Shown piece by piece: positions 42,845-53,076 of a DNA stretch of 64,000 bases. The DNA comes from Brevinematales bacterium (GTDB lineage Bacteria; Spirochaetota; Brevinematia; Brevinematales; Thermospiraceae): positions 1 through 64,000 of the forward strand of contig JABLXN010000005.1 in the NCBI GenBank assembly GCA_013177995.1, in the 5' to 3' direction. Made by a program: the position numbers and the translations under genes. A model generated the notes under the pieces. It saw only the letters and a list, made by a program, of their open reading frames with translations, did no database searches and was not told the DNA's origin. Each line of letters starts with the position of its first letter. The first letter of the stretch is position 1.

Positions 42845-43954
42845 TTAGTAGATTGCCATCTCCGTTTCTTTGTCAAAGAGATGGGAACGATTGAGGTCAA
42901 AGATTACCTCACGATTGGTATCTCCCATGTGAACATTCACCTGAGGATCATACTTCGCAATAAAGGAGTATCCACCATTGGTAGCAAAGTAGACAAATTC
43001 CTCAGCTCCGAGACGTTCCACAATTTCTACATTAGCAAGGGTTGTATTGGAATCAATCGAACCCTGGTACATGCTGCGATCATAAATATCTTCTGGGCGG
43101 ATTCCGAAGGTTACCTCTCGGCCAACATAGGGACGAGCTTTGTCTACAAACTGAGAAGGAATCTTGAGCTGGAATTCATTGAAGTCAAGCCAGAGAGCCC
43201 CATTAGAATCCTTGACGGTACAATCAAGGAAGTTCATGGGCGGACTTCCAATAAAACCAGCGACAAATTTGTTCACAGGATTGTTGTACACCTCAAGAGG
43301 AGTGCCAATCTGCTGAACAAGCTTATTATTCATCACCACAATCTTGTCGCCCATCGTCATAGCCTCAATCTGGTCGTGGGTCACATAAATAGACGTCGTT
43401 TTCATGCGAGCATGAATCTTGATGAGTTCTGCACGCATTTGGACACGCAGTTTCGCATCAAGGTTGGAGAGAGGTTCATCGAAAAGGTATACCTTTGGTT
43501 TGCGCACAATGGCACGGCCAATAGCCACACGCTGACGCTGACCACCGGAGAGGGCTTTGGGTTTTCGGTTGAGATACTCTGTGAGGCCAAGAATCTGAGC
43601 AGCCTCATTGACACGCTTTTTGATCTCTTCAGGTGGGAAATGCCTGAGTTTGAGACCAAAAGCCATGTTCTCTGCTACCGTCATATGGGGGTAGAGAGCG
43701 TAGTTCTGGAACACCATGGCGATATCACGATCTTTGGGTGGTTTGTTATTCACAACCACGCCATCGATCAGGATTTCACCTTTGGTAATCTCCTCGAGCC
43801 CTGCGATCATTCGCAGCGTCGTGGATTTCCCGCACCCCGAAGGGCCAACCAACACGACAAACTCCTTGTCGTTAATTTCCAGGTTTACGTCCTGAACGGC
43901 TACTACGTTCCCTTCGTAAACCTTGGACACGTTTCTTAACACAACGTGTGCCAT
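42845..43954 (-). CDS. Sugar ABC transporter ATP-binding protein (MsmX/UgpC-like)
   Basis: 369-residue ATPase that powers carbohydrate importers and is often shared by several systems. Walker [10 protein letters not shown], signature [14 protein letters not shown], Walker [17 protein letters not shown], then an OB-fold regulatory C-terminus ([14 protein letters not shown]) typical of CUT1 transporters. No permease or binding protein is adjacent, which suits a shared ATPase such as MsmX. Monocistronic with its own promoter and terminator. Confidence 0.94.
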   Translation of the reverse strand: MAHVVLRNVSKVYEGNVVAVQDVNLEINDKEFVVLVGPSGCGKSTTLRMIAGLEEITKGEILIDGVVVNNKPPKDRDIAMVFQNYALYPHMTVAENMAFGLKLRHFPPEEIKKRVNEAAQILGLTEYLNRKPKALSGGQRQRVAIGRAIVRKPKVYLFDEPLSNLDAKLRVQMRAELIKIHARMKTTSIYVTHDQIEAMTMGDKIVVMNNKLVQQIGTPLEVYNNPVNKFVAGFIGSPPMNFLDCTVKDSNGALWLDFNEFQLKIPSQFVDKARPYVGREVTFGIRPEDIYDRSMYQGSIDSNTTLANVEIVERLGAEEFVYFATNGGYSFIAKYDPQVNVHMGDTNREVIFDLNRSHLFDKETEMAIY

Positions 43955-43996
43955 ATCTATCCTCCACGGATTTTATTTGCTTTTTGAGACATTACT

Positions 43997-44024
43997 ATTG
44001 TAAGACAAAAAAAAATCCGGTCAA
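43997..44024 (-). promoter_or_regulatory. Promoter of the MsmX-like gene
   Basis: Minus-strand TTGACC (44024-44019), 16-bp spacer, TACAAT (44002-43997). Confidence 0.72.
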
Positions 44025-44152
44025 GTATTTTGGAGAAAAAAAGAAAAAATCTTTCTCAAACAGGTTCGTTTTATATGATAGAGTAATGGAGTTTTCCCAA
44101 GCAAACAGCAGGGGAAGGGTTTCTATGATAAATTTCTAATAAAGGGGGTTAA

Positions 44153-44207
44153 AGCTATTACCTTATTTCAGCAAAAGCCATAGGTTGGCTGAAACAAAGT
44201 AATAGCC
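44153..44207. repeat. Family B palindromic repeat B9
   Basis: Palindrome with arms AGCTATTACCTTATTTCAGC and GGCTGAAACAAAGTAATAGC between divergent genes; the last copy seen in the window. Confidence 0.8.
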
Positions 44208-44356
44208 AAAAGGTGTCTCTTTAGTTTTTACCCCCTTCTCATACCTCATCTCCCAACTTTCCTCCCAATAGCCCCACTTTTTTTGTTCCCTACAAAAGAC
44301 TCACACAGATTTCGTGAAAAAACAACAAAAATCTTTTTCAAAAAGAGAGTGAACTC

Positions 44357-44384
44357 TTGCCATTTTTCTGAATCATGGTATAAT
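44357..44384 (+). promoter_or_regulatory. Promoter of the esterase-glycerol operon
   Basis: TTGCCA (44357-44362), 16-bp spacer, TATAAT (44379-44384). Confidence 0.72.
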
Positions 44385-44413
44385 AAAAACGTAAAAATAC
44401 GGAGGGGGAAGCG

Positions 44414-45169
44414 ATGCGTATTCTTCCAGGCTTTGAGCCGTTTTCTTTTGTGGGGACAAAGGATGAGGGAGTGCTTCTTATTCATGGGTTTACCGGGAGT
44501 ACGACAAGTATTCGAGAATGGGGAGAAGCCTTTTTTCGGGCTGGTTACCATGTCGAAGCTCCACGTCTTTCCGGTCATGGTACCTGCTGGCAAGATGTGA
44601 ACCGTTTTCGGGCAGAGGATTGGCTTCTCGATGTGGAAGATGCGTATCATGTGCTTCAACATCGAGTCAAAACTCTCTATGTAGCAGGTCTTTCCATGGG
44701 AGGGCTTCTTGCCTTAGCCATGGCGGAGGAACATCCTGAGATTCAGGCCATTATTCTTGTTAACCATGCGATAGAGTTCTTCCCAAACCCCCTTCTTCCT
44801 TATGTGGGGATTCTTCGATTTTTTCTTTCGAGTGTTCCAGCTATTTCTTCGGATATCAAGGATCCAAACACCAAAGAGACAGCGTACGACAGGACTCCCG
44901 TGAATGGTGTGTATGAGGTGAGAAGGCTTCAAAAGATGGTGAAAAGCCGCCTTTCAGAGATTACCCAACCACTTTTGATTTTCAAGTCTCAAGAAGACCA
45001 TGTTCTTCCTACAAGCAATGTTGAAGCCACGATAAAGGCGGTTCGTTCTTCTTTCAAAGAAGTGGTATGGCTGCATAATTCCTTTCACGTGGCTACGCAG
45101 GATTATGACAAAACCCTTATCTTTCAAAAGTCGATCGAATTTCTTCAAAAACAAGGGGGGAGTGTATGA
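44414..45169 (+). CDS. Alpha/beta-hydrolase, monoacylglycerol lipase/carboxylesterase type
   Basis: 251 residues of the Est30/monoacylglycerol lipase-like family. Oxyanion motif [11 protein letters not shown], nucleophile elbow [13 protein letters not shown], catalytic acid near SQEDHVLPT and histidine near [11 protein letters not shown]. The gene overlaps glpK (ATGA), so it heads a glycerol-using operon, suggesting release of glycerol from acylglycerols (inference). The ribosome binding site GGAGGGG precedes ATG 44414. No signal peptide, so it acts inside the cell. Confidence 0.88.
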   Translation: MRILPGFEPFSFVGTKDEGVLLIHGFTGSTTSIREWGEAFFRAGYHVEAPRLSGHGTCWQDVNRFRAEDWLLDVEDAYHVLQHRVKTLYVAGLSMGGLLALAMAEEHPEIQAIILVNHAIEFFPNPLLPYVGILRFFLSSVPAISSDIKDPNTKETAYDRTPVNGVYEVRRLQKMVKSRLSEITQPLLIFKSQEDHVLPTSNVEATIKAVRSSFKEVVWLHNSFHVATQDYDKTLIFQKSIEFLQKQGGSV

Positions 45170-46659
45170 AAAACTATATTGGGGCCCTTGATCAGGGAAC
45201 CACCAGTACCCGTTTTGTGGTATTTGACGAGGACGGCAATATTGTTTCCGTAGCTCAAAAGGAACACCACCAGATTTACCCAAAGCCTGGCTATGTAGAA
45301 CATGATCCTGAAGAAATTTTTACTCGAAGTGTAGAGGTGATGAAAGAGGCTCTCCAGAAAAAGGGTATCTCTCCTCGTGATCTGGCGGCCATAGGAATTA
45401 CCAATCAGCGAGAAACGACTATCCTCTGGGACCGAAAAACGGGAAAGCCGTTGTACAATGCCTTAGTGTGGCAGGATACACGTACAGCAGAACTCTGTGA
45501 AAAACTCTCTGGGAAGGAGGGTATTTACAGGTTTCAGAAAAAAACAGGGCTTCCTATTGCCACTTATTTCTCAGGTCCCAAGATTGCCTGGCTACTTGAA
45601 CATATCCCAGATCTTCGAGAAAAAGCCAACAAAGGGGAGGTGGCTTTTGGGACCATTGATAGCTGGCTTATCTATCGACTGACGGGGCGGCATATGACGG
45701 ATGTCACCAATGCCAGCCGAACGCTTCTTTTTGATATTACGAGGCTTTCATGGGATAGAGAGTTGTGTGAAGAGATGGGTATTCCCATGAGTCTTCTTCC
45801 AGAGGTCGTGGATTCTTCCCATTCTGAGGCCTATGGAAGGTTACAACGGGATATTGTAGGCCATGAGGTTCCAGTTACCGCTGTGCTCGGGGATCAGCAG
45901 GCGGCTCTCTTTGGACAAACGTGTTATGATATAGGTGAGGCCAAAAATACCTACGGAACAGGCTGTTTTCTCCTTGTGAATATTGGGGAGAAGCCGGTTT
46001 TTTCCAGTCGTGGCATTTTGACTACGGTGGGATATCGTATTCACGGAGAACCTGCCGTGTATGCCATGGAAGGTTCTGTGGCTATTGCAGGGGCACTTAT
46101 TCAATGGGCGAGGGACAAACTTGGTCTTATAGAGAAGGCTCCTCAGATAGATGATCTTGCCATGAAGGTTGAGGATAGTGGGGGAATTTATATTGTGCCT
46201 GCCTTTTCTGGACTTTTTGCTCCCTATTGGCGAAGCGATGCGCGTGGCGTCGTGGTAGGGTTAACCCATTACACCAATCGCTTTCATCTTGCCAGGGCAA
46301 TTTTAGAGGCCACAGCTTACCAGACGAAGGATATTTTTGATGCCATGCTTTCTGATGCGCATATCAACTTGAAAGAACTTCGGGTGGATGGGGGGATGGT
46401 GGTCAGTGAACCACTCATGCAATTTCAAAGTGATATCTTGGGTATTGATGTTGTTCGTCCCAGGATAACAGAAACCACGGCTCTTGGGGTGGCCTATGCC
46501 GCAGGATTGGCGATTGGATACTGGAAAGACAAAAAGGAACTCCGTACTCACTGGCAGATTGATAAACGCTGGAAACCCCAGATTACAGAAGAAAAAAGAC
46601 AGTCTCTTTATCATGGCTGGAAAAAAGCCGTAGAAAGAACCTTTCACTGGGTAGAATAA
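45166..46659 (+). CDS. glpK: Glycerol kinase
   Basis: Phosphorylates glycerol to glycerol-3-phosphate. The 497 residues have the FGGY start [45 protein letters not shown] and [18 protein letters not shown]. Length and motifs are standard. Start overlaps the esterase stop; its stop overlaps the ATG of the next gene (TAATGG), so coupling runs through the operon. No glpF facilitator is adjacent. Confidence 0.97.
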   Translation: MKNYIGALDQGTTSTRFVVFDEDGNIVSVAQKEHHQIYPKPGYVEHDPEEIFTRSVEVMKEALQKKGISPRDLAAIGITNQRETTILWDRKTGKPLYNALVWQDTRTAELCEKLSGKEGIYRFQKKTGLPIATYFSGPKIAWLLEHIPDLREKANKGEVAFGTIDSWLIYRLTGRHMTDVTNASRTLLFDITRLSWDRELCEEMGIPMSLLPEVVDSSHSEAYGRLQRDIVGHEVPVTAVLGDQQAALFGQTCYDIGEAKNTYGTGCFLLVNIGEKPVFSSRGILTTVGYRIHGEPAVYAMEGSVAIAGALIQWARDKLGLIEKAPQIDDLAMKVEDSGGIYIVPAFSGLFAPYWRSDARGVVVGLTHYTNRFHLARAILEATAYQTKDIFDAMLSDAHINLKELRVDGGMVVSEPLMQFQSDILGIDVVRPRITETTALGVAYAAGLAIGYWKDKKELRTHWQIDKRWKPQITEEKRQSLYHGWKKAVERTFHWVE

Positions 46660-48110
46660 TGGTGTACGATTATCTTATTATTGGAAGTGGCATTGTGGGG
46701 TCTCTTCTCGGGAGGGAACTCGTTCGTTACCAGAATCGTGTGCTTATGATAGAAAAGGGCGTGGATATTGGTATGGGAACAAGTGCGGCCAACTCAGCCA
46801 TTATTCATGCGGGATATGATCCTGTGCCTGGCACGCTCAAAGCCATGCTCAATGTGAGGGGGAATGCTCTGTGGGATCATCTGGCCGCGGAACTCTTTAT
46901 TCCTTTCCGAAGAACAGGAAGCTATGTGGTGGCTCTTTCTCGTGAAGAAATTTCCAAACTCGAAGAATTGAATAAACAGGGAAAGGCTAATGGTGTTCCA
47001 GGGCTCAGGCTTCTCTCTGCTGAGGAAACCAAGGAACGAATTCCGGGGATTTCAGAAGAGGCCAAGGGAAGTCTCTTTGCTCCCACAGCGGGGATAATTG
47101 ATCCTTTTCAGGCGAACTTCTTTGCCTGTGAAAACGCTGTGCTCAATGGAATGGAACTTCAATTGGAAACCGCGTTTGAGGATTTTCTCTGGGAAAAAAA
47201 CTCCATTGTGGGGGTAAAAACCACCAAAGGCATTTTTCGGGCACGCTGGGTTATCAATGCGGCAGGTATTCATGCTGATGAGATTATGCATAAAGCGGGT
47301 CTTCATTCAGACTATCGGATTATCCCCAGGAGAGGGCAGTATGTGGTGCTGGATAGAAATCTTTTTCAGTGGGACAAGGTGGTTTTTCCCTGTCCAAATG
47401 AGAAGGGTAAAGGGATTCTTGTGGCCACCACTATGCATGGCAATACCCTTGTTGGTCCCACATCCGAAGAAGTCTCTGACAAAAGGGCTCTTTTTACCAC
47501 CGAAGAGGGGCTTAGGCAAGCCATCGAAGGGGGAAAACGCCTTGTTCCTGGTTGGGATACTCGCTGGATTATTGCCCAGTATGCCGGGATACGCGCGACA
47601 CTCTTTCCTACAAAAGACTTTCTGATTGAGGTGGGGGAGGTTCCCGGTTTTATCAATATCTGTGGTATAGACTCTCCTGGTTATGCTTCGGCACCGGCTA
47701 TTGCCGAATATATCATCCAAAAACTGAGAGAGAAAGGTGAAACTTTCATTCCTAAGTACGACTTCAATCCCATTCGTGAACCCCGAAGACTTTTTAAGCA
47801 TCTTTCTGTGGAGGAAAAAAAACAGCGCATACAAAGGGAACCCGCCTATGGTCATATCGTGTGCCGATGTGAAGAGATTACCGAAGGGGATCTCCTGGCG
47901 GAGATTCGAGGCCCCATTCCTGCAAGAACCTATGATGCTTTGAAGAGACGTACCTGGCTTGGTACAGGTCGATGTCAGGGGAGTTTTGATTTTCCCAGGG
48001 TGATAGAAATTCTTGCACGAGAAAATGGGACAACCCCGTACGAGGTGACCAAAAAAGGGGGGGTATCTCGTTTTGTCTTTTCCCCCACAAGAGGGCACTA
48101 TGACCTATGA
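46659..48110 (+). CDS. FAD-dependent glycerol-3-phosphate oxidoreductase-like protein (GlpA-like)
   Basis: 483 residues. A DAO-fold FAD domain opens with YLIIGSGIVGSLLGREL; GMGTSAANSAIIHAGYDP and VINAAGIHADEI follow. The C-terminus is a BFD-like [2Fe-2S] domain with CRCEEITEGDL and GRCQGSFDFPRV; the usual fourth cysteine (GRCQGGFC) is replaced. It is followed by a GlpB-like and a DUF1667 gene, the arrangement known beside glpK in Thermotoga. Role: oxidation of glycerol-3-phosphate to dihydroxyacetone phosphate, inferred from context. L-2-hydroxyglutarate oxidase is the main alternative. Confidence 0.88.
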   Translation: MVYDYLIIGSGIVGSLLGRELVRYQNRVLMIEKGVDIGMGTSAANSAIIHAGYDPVPGTLKAMLNVRGNALWDHLAAELFIPFRRTGSYVVALSREEISKLEELNKQGKANGVPGLRLLSAEETKERIPGISEEAKGSLFAPTAGIIDPFQANFFACENAVLNGMELQLETAFEDFLWEKNSIVGVKTTKGIFRARWVINAAGIHADEIMHKAGLHSDYRIIPRRGQYVVLDRNLFQWDKVVFPCPNEKGKGILVATTMHGNTLVGPTSEEVSDKRALFTTEEGLRQAIEGGKRLVPGWDTRWIIAQYAGIRATLFPTKDFLIEVGEVPGFINICGIDSPGYASAPAIAEYIIQKLREKGETFIPKYDFNPIREPRRLFKHLSVEEKKQRIQREPAYGHIVCRCEEITEGDLLAEIRGPIPARTYDALKRRTWLGTGRCQGSFDFPRVIEILARENGTTPYEVTKKGGVSRFVFSPTRGHYDL

Positions 48111-49368
48111 TGTGGTAGTTATCGGGGCTGGTCCTGCGGGGATGGCGGCCGCTCTTGCAGCCCATGATGAGGGAGCTCGTGTTCTCATCGTGGATCGCAA
48201 TAATGAGGCTGGGGGTATTCTGCCTCAATGTATCCATGCAGGTTTTGGGGCAAAGAGGTTCAAGAGGGACCTCCCGGGCCCCCTTTATGCCTACCATTTT
48301 CTTCAAGAACTCCAGAAACGGGAGATAGAACTTTGGCTTGAGACCTTTGTGATGGATATCACGCCATCACGAAGGGTTACCCTTCTCTCCCAAAAAGGGT
48401 ATCAAGAAATTGAGGCGAAAAGTATCGTTCTTGCCATGGGATGTCGAGAACGGACCAGATCTCAAATCAATATTCCCGGCACCCATCCCGCCGGTGTGTA
48501 TACGGCTGGGACTGTCCAGCGAATGATCAATCGTGAGGGCTGGATGCCTGGGAGACGCTTTGTGATCCTTGGCTCAGGAGATATAGGGATGATTATGGCC
48601 AGACGAATTACCATCGAAGGGGGAGAGGTTCTTCGGGTGATTGAGGCTCTTCCCTATCTCACAGGGCTCAGGCGAAACTATGTGCAATGTCTTCAGGATT
48701 TTCATATTCCCCTTTTTTTGAGTCATACTATCACAAGAATCGATGGCTACGAACGTGTCGAGGGAGTAGAAATCACCCCCCTTGATGAAAACTTCTGTCC
48801 CGTGAAAGAAAAAAGCGAATGGCTTGCCTGTGATACCCTGCTTCTTTCTGTGGGTATCATCCCGGAGAATGAACTCAGTCGTCGCTTAGGGGTTGTTCTT
48901 GATCCTATCACAGGTGGGCCAGTGGTGGATCAGTATAGCCAGACATCTGTCTATGGGGTTTTTGCTGCCGGTAATGTGGTACACATTTACGATCTTGTGG
49001 ATGATGTGACTGATCATGGGGAACTTGCAGGACGTTCGGCAGCTCGTTTTGCCAAAAGCCTTTCCCTCTGGAGTGAACCATCTCTCCCTGTTCACTGGAG
49101 CGTTCCTATCAGAAGCGTTGTTCCTCAGCGACTTCTCCTCTCCCCCTCTCAAGAGGCACCTCTTTCCTTTTTTCTTCGGGTCTCAAAACCGTGGGAAAAC
49201 CCTGTGACCTTCATCCTCAAGGGAGAAAATACCGTTCTTTTTGAGAAGAAAGTCCCCTACGCAAGACCCGCTGAGATGATTACCATAACCCTTCCCCTTT
49301 CGCTCACGTCATCTCTTTTCCAACGTTCTTTTTCTTCTCTTCTGTGGGAGGCAAGGTATGAATCATGA
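48100..49368 (+). CDS. NAD(P)/FAD-dependent oxidoreductase of the glycerol-3-phosphate cluster
   Basis: 422 residues with an N-terminal FAD motif VVVIGAGPAGMAAALAA, a CMP-like redox region (MGCRERTRSQINIPGTHPAG), a second dinucleotide motif FVILGSGDIGMIMARRI and GVFAAGNVVHIYD. It is likely the electron-transfer partner of the GlpA-like protein. ATG 48100 lies inside the end of the upstream gene after AGAGGG. Overlaps DUF1667 by 11 bp. Confidence 0.9.
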   Translation: MTYDVVVIGAGPAGMAAALAAHDEGARVLIVDRNNEAGGILPQCIHAGFGAKRFKRDLPGPLYAYHFLQELQKREIELWLETFVMDITPSRRVTLLSQKGYQEIEAKSIVLAMGCRERTRSQINIPGTHPAGVYTAGTVQRMINREGWMPGRRFVILGSGDIGMIMARRITIEGGEVLRVIEALPYLTGLRRNYVQCLQDFHIPLFLSHTITRIDGYERVEGVEITPLDENFCPVKEKSEWLACDTLLLSVGIIPENELSRRLGVVLDPITGGPVVDQYSQTSVYGVFAAGNVVHIYDLVDDVTDHGELAGRSAARFAKSLSLWSEPSLPVHWSVPIRSVVPQRLLLSPSQEAPLSFFLRVSKPWENPVTFILKGENTVLFEKKVPYARPAEMITITLPLSLTSSLFQRSFSSLLWEARYES

Positions 49369-49708
49369 ATTGTATTGTCTTCGCTGTCCACGTGGATGTC
49401 TTCTCCAGGTAGAGGTATCAGAACACGCTTTCAAAGTTGAGGGAAATTCCTGTAAGCTTGGAGAAGAATTTGCGATTCAAGAAATCCAGGCTCCACGCCG
49501 ATTATTTACATCGTCGGTAAGGGTAAAAGGTGGGAGATTTCCGGTTGTCCCTGTGGTAACGTCTGCTCCTGTTCTGAAAGAGGATATTCCACGATGGATT
49601 CAGCTCTGCCAAACACTTTCCCTTGAGTCTCCGGTAGAGCCAAATACTGTCGTGGCCTGTAATCCCTTTGGGGACGGGATAGATCTCATCACCACCTGGT
49701 TTGGATAA
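49358..49708 (+). CDS. DUF1667 iron-sulfur protein
   Basis: 116 residues. Cysteines at about 7, 10, 14 and 32 (LRCPRGCLLQVEV, NSCKLG) form a CxxCxxxC...C cluster-type motif. The RRLFTSSVRVKGG stretch is typical of DUF1667, normally found with these two flavoproteins. An electron carrier for glycerol-3-phosphate oxidation is inferred from the constant gene order in anaerobes. Confidence 0.88.
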   Translation: MNHELYCLRCPRGCLLQVEVSEHAFKVEGNSCKLGEEFAIQEIQAPRRLFTSSVRVKGGRFPVVPVVTSAPVLKEDIPRWIQLCQTLSLESPVEPNTVVACNPFGDGIDLITTWFG

Positions 49709-49717
49709 GGAGGCCCT

Positions 49718-52700
49718 ATGTCACTCACGGTAGGAGAATGGCAGGATATTCTCCGGCAAAGAAAAAACCTTTCTCATCTCTGGGCAATCAAAACTTCCCA
49801 TCCTGAACCCATCCTGAAAGTGATAGAGGATATCTCCTCGGAAGGGCAGTGTCTTTACTTTGTCAGTGCGTGTCCCTCTTATGTTCTTGAACCCTATCCT
49901 CCCCTTTTTGAACTTTTGCGCCATCTCCAGAAAGAAACAAAAACCGAAACCTCAAAACTTCTCTCAGAAAGTCGTGTCTATCATCTCCACCGGAGCCTTT
50001 TTGAGGGTCTTTATGAGGGAAAGGTGATTCATAGAGATATTCTTTTTTGGGAAGAACTCAGTTTTGAAAAATTGCGTCTTGAGGAGAGTATCCTATCCCA
50101 GATTTCCATTCTGACTTCTACGCTTCCCACCACGTGGGTGATTACAGAGGCGCATAATCTTTCTGAAAAAACGCTCTCTCTTCTCAGACAACTCATGAAC
50201 TCTTCTTCTCATCATCTTCAGATATTTCTTATTACTCATGCCATTCCTCAGAATGCCACCTTTACCGATTTCTGGGAAGAACTCCTTCAAGATGGGCTTG
50301 CCTATGAACTTGAGCACGTTTCTCCACCTCTTGTTTTTCCTTCCCTTTCTCTGCCTATTCAGGAGGCTTTTAGTCGTGCACGTTTTCTTCTTCACTATTT
50401 TCATTTCCAGGAAACCATTAGTTTGCTTGAAGCCATCCGGTCTGATATCTACCTTACCGAAGATGAGATCATGTATTTTTATCTCAAAGGCATGGCTCAT
50501 TATTATCTCAGGGAATTTCAACAGGCCATTGAATCCTTCCACAATGGTCTTGAAAAAAGTTTTGATATAGCCAGTGAGGAACAAACCCAGCATTTTCAAT
50601 TTTATTTGGCTCTCAGCTATCTTGGGCAGGGGGATCTCGAACAGGCTTACAAGCATATCTATGTGGTCTATCATCACTATTATTCCCAGAGTGTAGCTGA
50701 AACCTTTGGGTATCTTTTTTACTATCTTCTCATTACATCAGCTTATCAGGGGAGATGGTCTTCGGAGTTAGAGAGTCTTATTCATCAGGTTTTGGCTGAA
50801 GCCGATCGCTGGGGTTTTCTCAACATGAAGGCCTATATTTTAGGCGTCTATTTCATTGAAAATATGCAGGGAGGATTTGTAGAAGCCAAAAGTCAGCTCC
50901 TCTTTCAGGTATGTGAGGAGATGGTGAAGATAGCCGAAACCCTTGGGAATGAAGCACGCTTAGCGGCTGCCTATCACAATACCGCTATGATTCTCTCCCA
51001 TCTCAACCGACATGAAGAGGCTTTCTCCTACTATCGCAAAAGCCTTTCTCTCAAAGAGCGTTTTCAGAATCCTCTCGAACTTGCCCAGATACGCAATGGT
51101 ATTGCTTATGGATATCTCCTTGCCGAGAAGTACGAAGAAGCGGCTGGTTTTCTCCAGCAGAATATTAACTCTTTTCGTAGTATGGGGAATCTCACCGAAG
51201 CCCTTCTGACATTGGTCAACGCGGCTATCACACTCATAGGGACATCGCAGTATGAAGAAGCCGCCCTTCTTTTGCGTACCATCGATGAAATGAAAAGAAT
51301 TGCCGGTATTCCAGCTCTTCCCTATCATTCTGCTATGGAATTGGGGTGTTATCTCGGTATCTGCTATGCAAAAACCCACCAGTCCCTTCGTTTGTTTGGT
51401 CTCTATCAACGGGTAAAAACCCTTATGGAAACAAATCCCCATTCTGTCTATGAGGATATTCTCTGGCTTCTTTTTCAAGCCTATTTCTTTTATGAAGAAG
51501 GTCAGTTAGACGAATGTGCCAGGATTCTTCAGAAATGGGTTCTTGTCATGGCAGAATACCGCCCTTCTCTCTGGCTTCTCTGGCGTCATGGCTGTAGTCT
51601 TTTTTATGAGGTTTTCAAGGAAAACTCCGCCGAGAGAACCTCCTTTCAAGGAATTATTTCTCGTTTGAAAGAACAACAACTTATTTCTCCTGAACTTTAC
51701 CATATTATCATGACTCTCCCTCCCATCTCCTCTGTGAGTCTTTTCTGGAATAGAGAAGAATGCCTTGCCATAGCCCATGAATTTTTTACCCTTCAGTCTC
51801 TGGAACAGAACCTTGTTCGCATGCATTTTTTGAGACAGATCTACTCTATCATGGCCAATACCTCTCTTTCCACCCATCTTTTTCAAAAGATACTGAAAGT
51901 GATCGCCAACTATCTTCCTCTCTCTTCTGCCTTCTTTCTTCTCATAGAAGACTTTCACTGGCAAAATGTTGCTTCAGTCAATGATACCCATGTTTTTGAT
52001 CCTCTCTTTGTCATAGAAAAGGTCTATCGAGAAATCTCTGTGGATCAAAAGGTAGTGGAACTCACCTCCCAACCCTACTGGGAAAAACTCCTCCCCTTCA
52101 AAGGAAATGTTTACCTTGTGCCTCTTCGACGACGCTACACATGGGAAGGGGCACTTTTACTCTTGTGGAATGCCACTTTCCCGCTGAGCCGAGAAAACGA
52201 GGATATCCTCTCGATGTTAGGGGAATACCTTGCGGTCCAGGTGTATTACAAGAAATTACTTGACAATCTTCGGTTTTTGAATTATGATATTATTACTGGT
52301 TTTTACAAGGGCGAAGAGATTGTGCAGCAGATGCGCCGGGAAAGTGCCCGTATTGAGCGCTATGGCAAAAAGCTTCGCAACTTTGCGGTGGCGTATATTA
52401 TGCTCGAAAACCTCTTCCACTTCCGAGAAAAGTACGGCGAAAACCTCACGAATTTCTTCTTGAAACGTTTCAGGCAACACATTGAGCGAAGTGTGAGAGA
52501 GGTTGATATGGTAGGCTATATGCCTGAGGGAGGGGTGATTATTCTCTTCCCTGAAAGCCGTTCGGAGAATGTAGAACGCTTTGTGAAGCGCATGGAGAAG
52601 TTTCTTCTTTCTCCTCTGTCTGAACTCAAGGACGTGAAAAAACTTCTCCCTCCTGAAAAAACACACCAACAGGTGGAGATTCAGTGCCATATTGGGATTG

Positions 52701-52819
52701 TGGACTACCATACCTGTCCTGAATCACCAGAGAGTCTCCTCCATATGGCAAAAGAGATGGCTCTTCGGGCACGGGCAAATGCCACCTTAACAGAAACTTA
52801 TACGCCAAGGCGCCCATAG
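49718..52819 (+). CDS. Large TPR / GAF-like / degenerate GGDEF signalling protein
   Basis: 1033 residues. The N-terminal 220 resemble an AAA/STAND-type module ([30 protein letters not shown]), but no Walker A loop was found. About 230-660 are TPR-like helices ([20 protein letters not shown]). About 690-830 look GAF-like. The C-terminal domain has a GGDEF layout with the signature replaced by [12 protein letters not shown], so cyclase activity is unlikely. The final stop TAG at 52817-52819 lies within tRNA-Arg. It follows DUF1667 by 9 bp. Confidence 0.85.
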   Translation: MSLTVGEWQDILRQRKNLSHLWAIKTSHPEPILKVIEDISSEGQCLYFVSACPSYVLEPYPPLFELLRHLQKETKTETSKLLSESRVYHLHRSLFEGLYEGKVIHRDILFWEELSFEKLRLEESILSQISILTSTLPTTWVITEAHNLSEKTLSLLRQLMNSSSHHLQIFLITHAIPQNATFTDFWEELLQDGLAYELEHVSPPLVFPSLSLPIQEAFSRARFLLHYFHFQETISLLEAIRSDIYLTEDEIMYFYLKGMAHYYLREFQQAIESFHNGLEKSFDIASEEQTQHFQFYLALSYLGQGDLEQAYKHIYVVYHHYYSQSVAETFGYLFYYLLITSAYQGRWSSELESLIHQVLAEADRWGFLNMKAYILGVYFIENMQGGFVEAKSQLLFQVCEEMVKIAETLGNEARLAAAYHNTAMILSHLNRHEEAFSYYRKSLSLKERFQNPLELAQIRNGIAYGYLLAEKYEEAAGFLQQNINSFRSMGNLTEALLTLVNAAITLIGTSQYEEAALLLRTIDEMKRIAGIPALPYHSAMELGCYLGICYAKTHQSLRLFGLYQRVKTLMETNPHSVYEDILWLLFQAYFFYEEGQLDECARILQKWVLVMAEYRPSLWLLWRHGCSLFYEVFKENSAERTSFQGIISRLKEQQLISPELYHIIMTLPPISSVSLFWNREECLAIAHEFFTLQSLEQNLVRMHFLRQIYSIMANTSLSTHLFQKILKVIANYLPLSSAFFLLIEDFHWQNVASVNDTHVFDPLFVIEKVYREISVDQKVVELTSQPYWEKLLPFKGNVYLVPLRRRYTWEGALLLLWNATFPLSRENEDILSMLGEYLAVQVYYKKLLDNLRFLNYDIITGFYKGEEIVQQMRRESARIERYGKKLRNFAVAYIMLENLFHFREKYGENLTNFFLKRFRQHIERSVREVDMVGYMPEGGVIILFPESRSENVERFVKRMEKFLLSPLSELKDVKKLLPPEKTHQQVEIQCHIGIVDYHTCPESPESLLHMAKEMALRARANATLTETYTPRRP

Positions 52820-52883
52820 CTCAGTTGGATAGAGCGTCGGCCTCCGGAGCCGAAGGCCAGAGGTTCGACTCCTCTTGGGCGCA
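52810..52883 (+). tRNA. tRNA-Arg (CCG)
   Basis: 74-nt cloverleaf: acceptor GCGCCCA with TGGGCGC, D-arm AGCTCAGTTGGATAGAGC, anticodon loop CTCCGGA giving CCG, T-arm CCAGAGGTTCGACTCCTCT. Its first 10 nt are also the last three codons (CGC CCA TAG) of the preceding protein gene. CCA not encoded. Confidence 0.96.
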
Positions 52884-52886
52884 GAG

Positions 52887-52920
52887 ACCGCCACTTCCTG
52901 AAAGTGGCGGTTTTCTTTTT
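52887..52920 (+). terminator. Terminator after tRNA-Arg
   Basis: Stem ACCGCCACTT with AAGTGGCGGT around CCTGA, then TTTCTTTTT. Confidence 0.88.
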
Positions 52921-52923
52921 CAC

Positions 52924-52953
52924 TTGACATCACTCTCTCTTTTGCTTTAGAAT
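52924..52953 (+). promoter_or_regulatory. Promoter of tRNA-Gly
   Basis: TTGACA (52924-52929), 18-bp spacer, TAGAAT (52948-52953), 10 bp before the tRNA. Confidence 0.75.
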
Positions 52954-52963
52954 ATAGACTCTT

Positions 52964-53036
52964 GCGGGAATAGCTCAGTTGGTAGAGCGCTACCTTGCCA
53001 AGGTAGATGTCGCGGGTTCGAGTCCCGTTTCCCGCT
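52964..53036 (+). tRNA. tRNA-Gly (GCC)
   Basis: 73-nt cloverleaf: acceptor GCGGGAA with TTCCCGC, anticodon loop TTGCCAA giving GCC, T-arm GCGGGTTCGAGTCCCGT. Discriminator T; CCA not encoded. Confidence 0.96.
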
Positions 53037-53040
53037 ATCC

Positions 53041-53061
53041 AAGGGGCGAATGCCCCTTTTT
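53041..53061 (+). terminator. Terminator of tRNA-Gly
   Basis: AAGGGGC-GAAT-GCCCCTT hairpin then TTTC, before the RluA-like gene start. Confidence 0.8.
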
Positions 53062-53076
53062 CTTTTGGGGGAGAAT

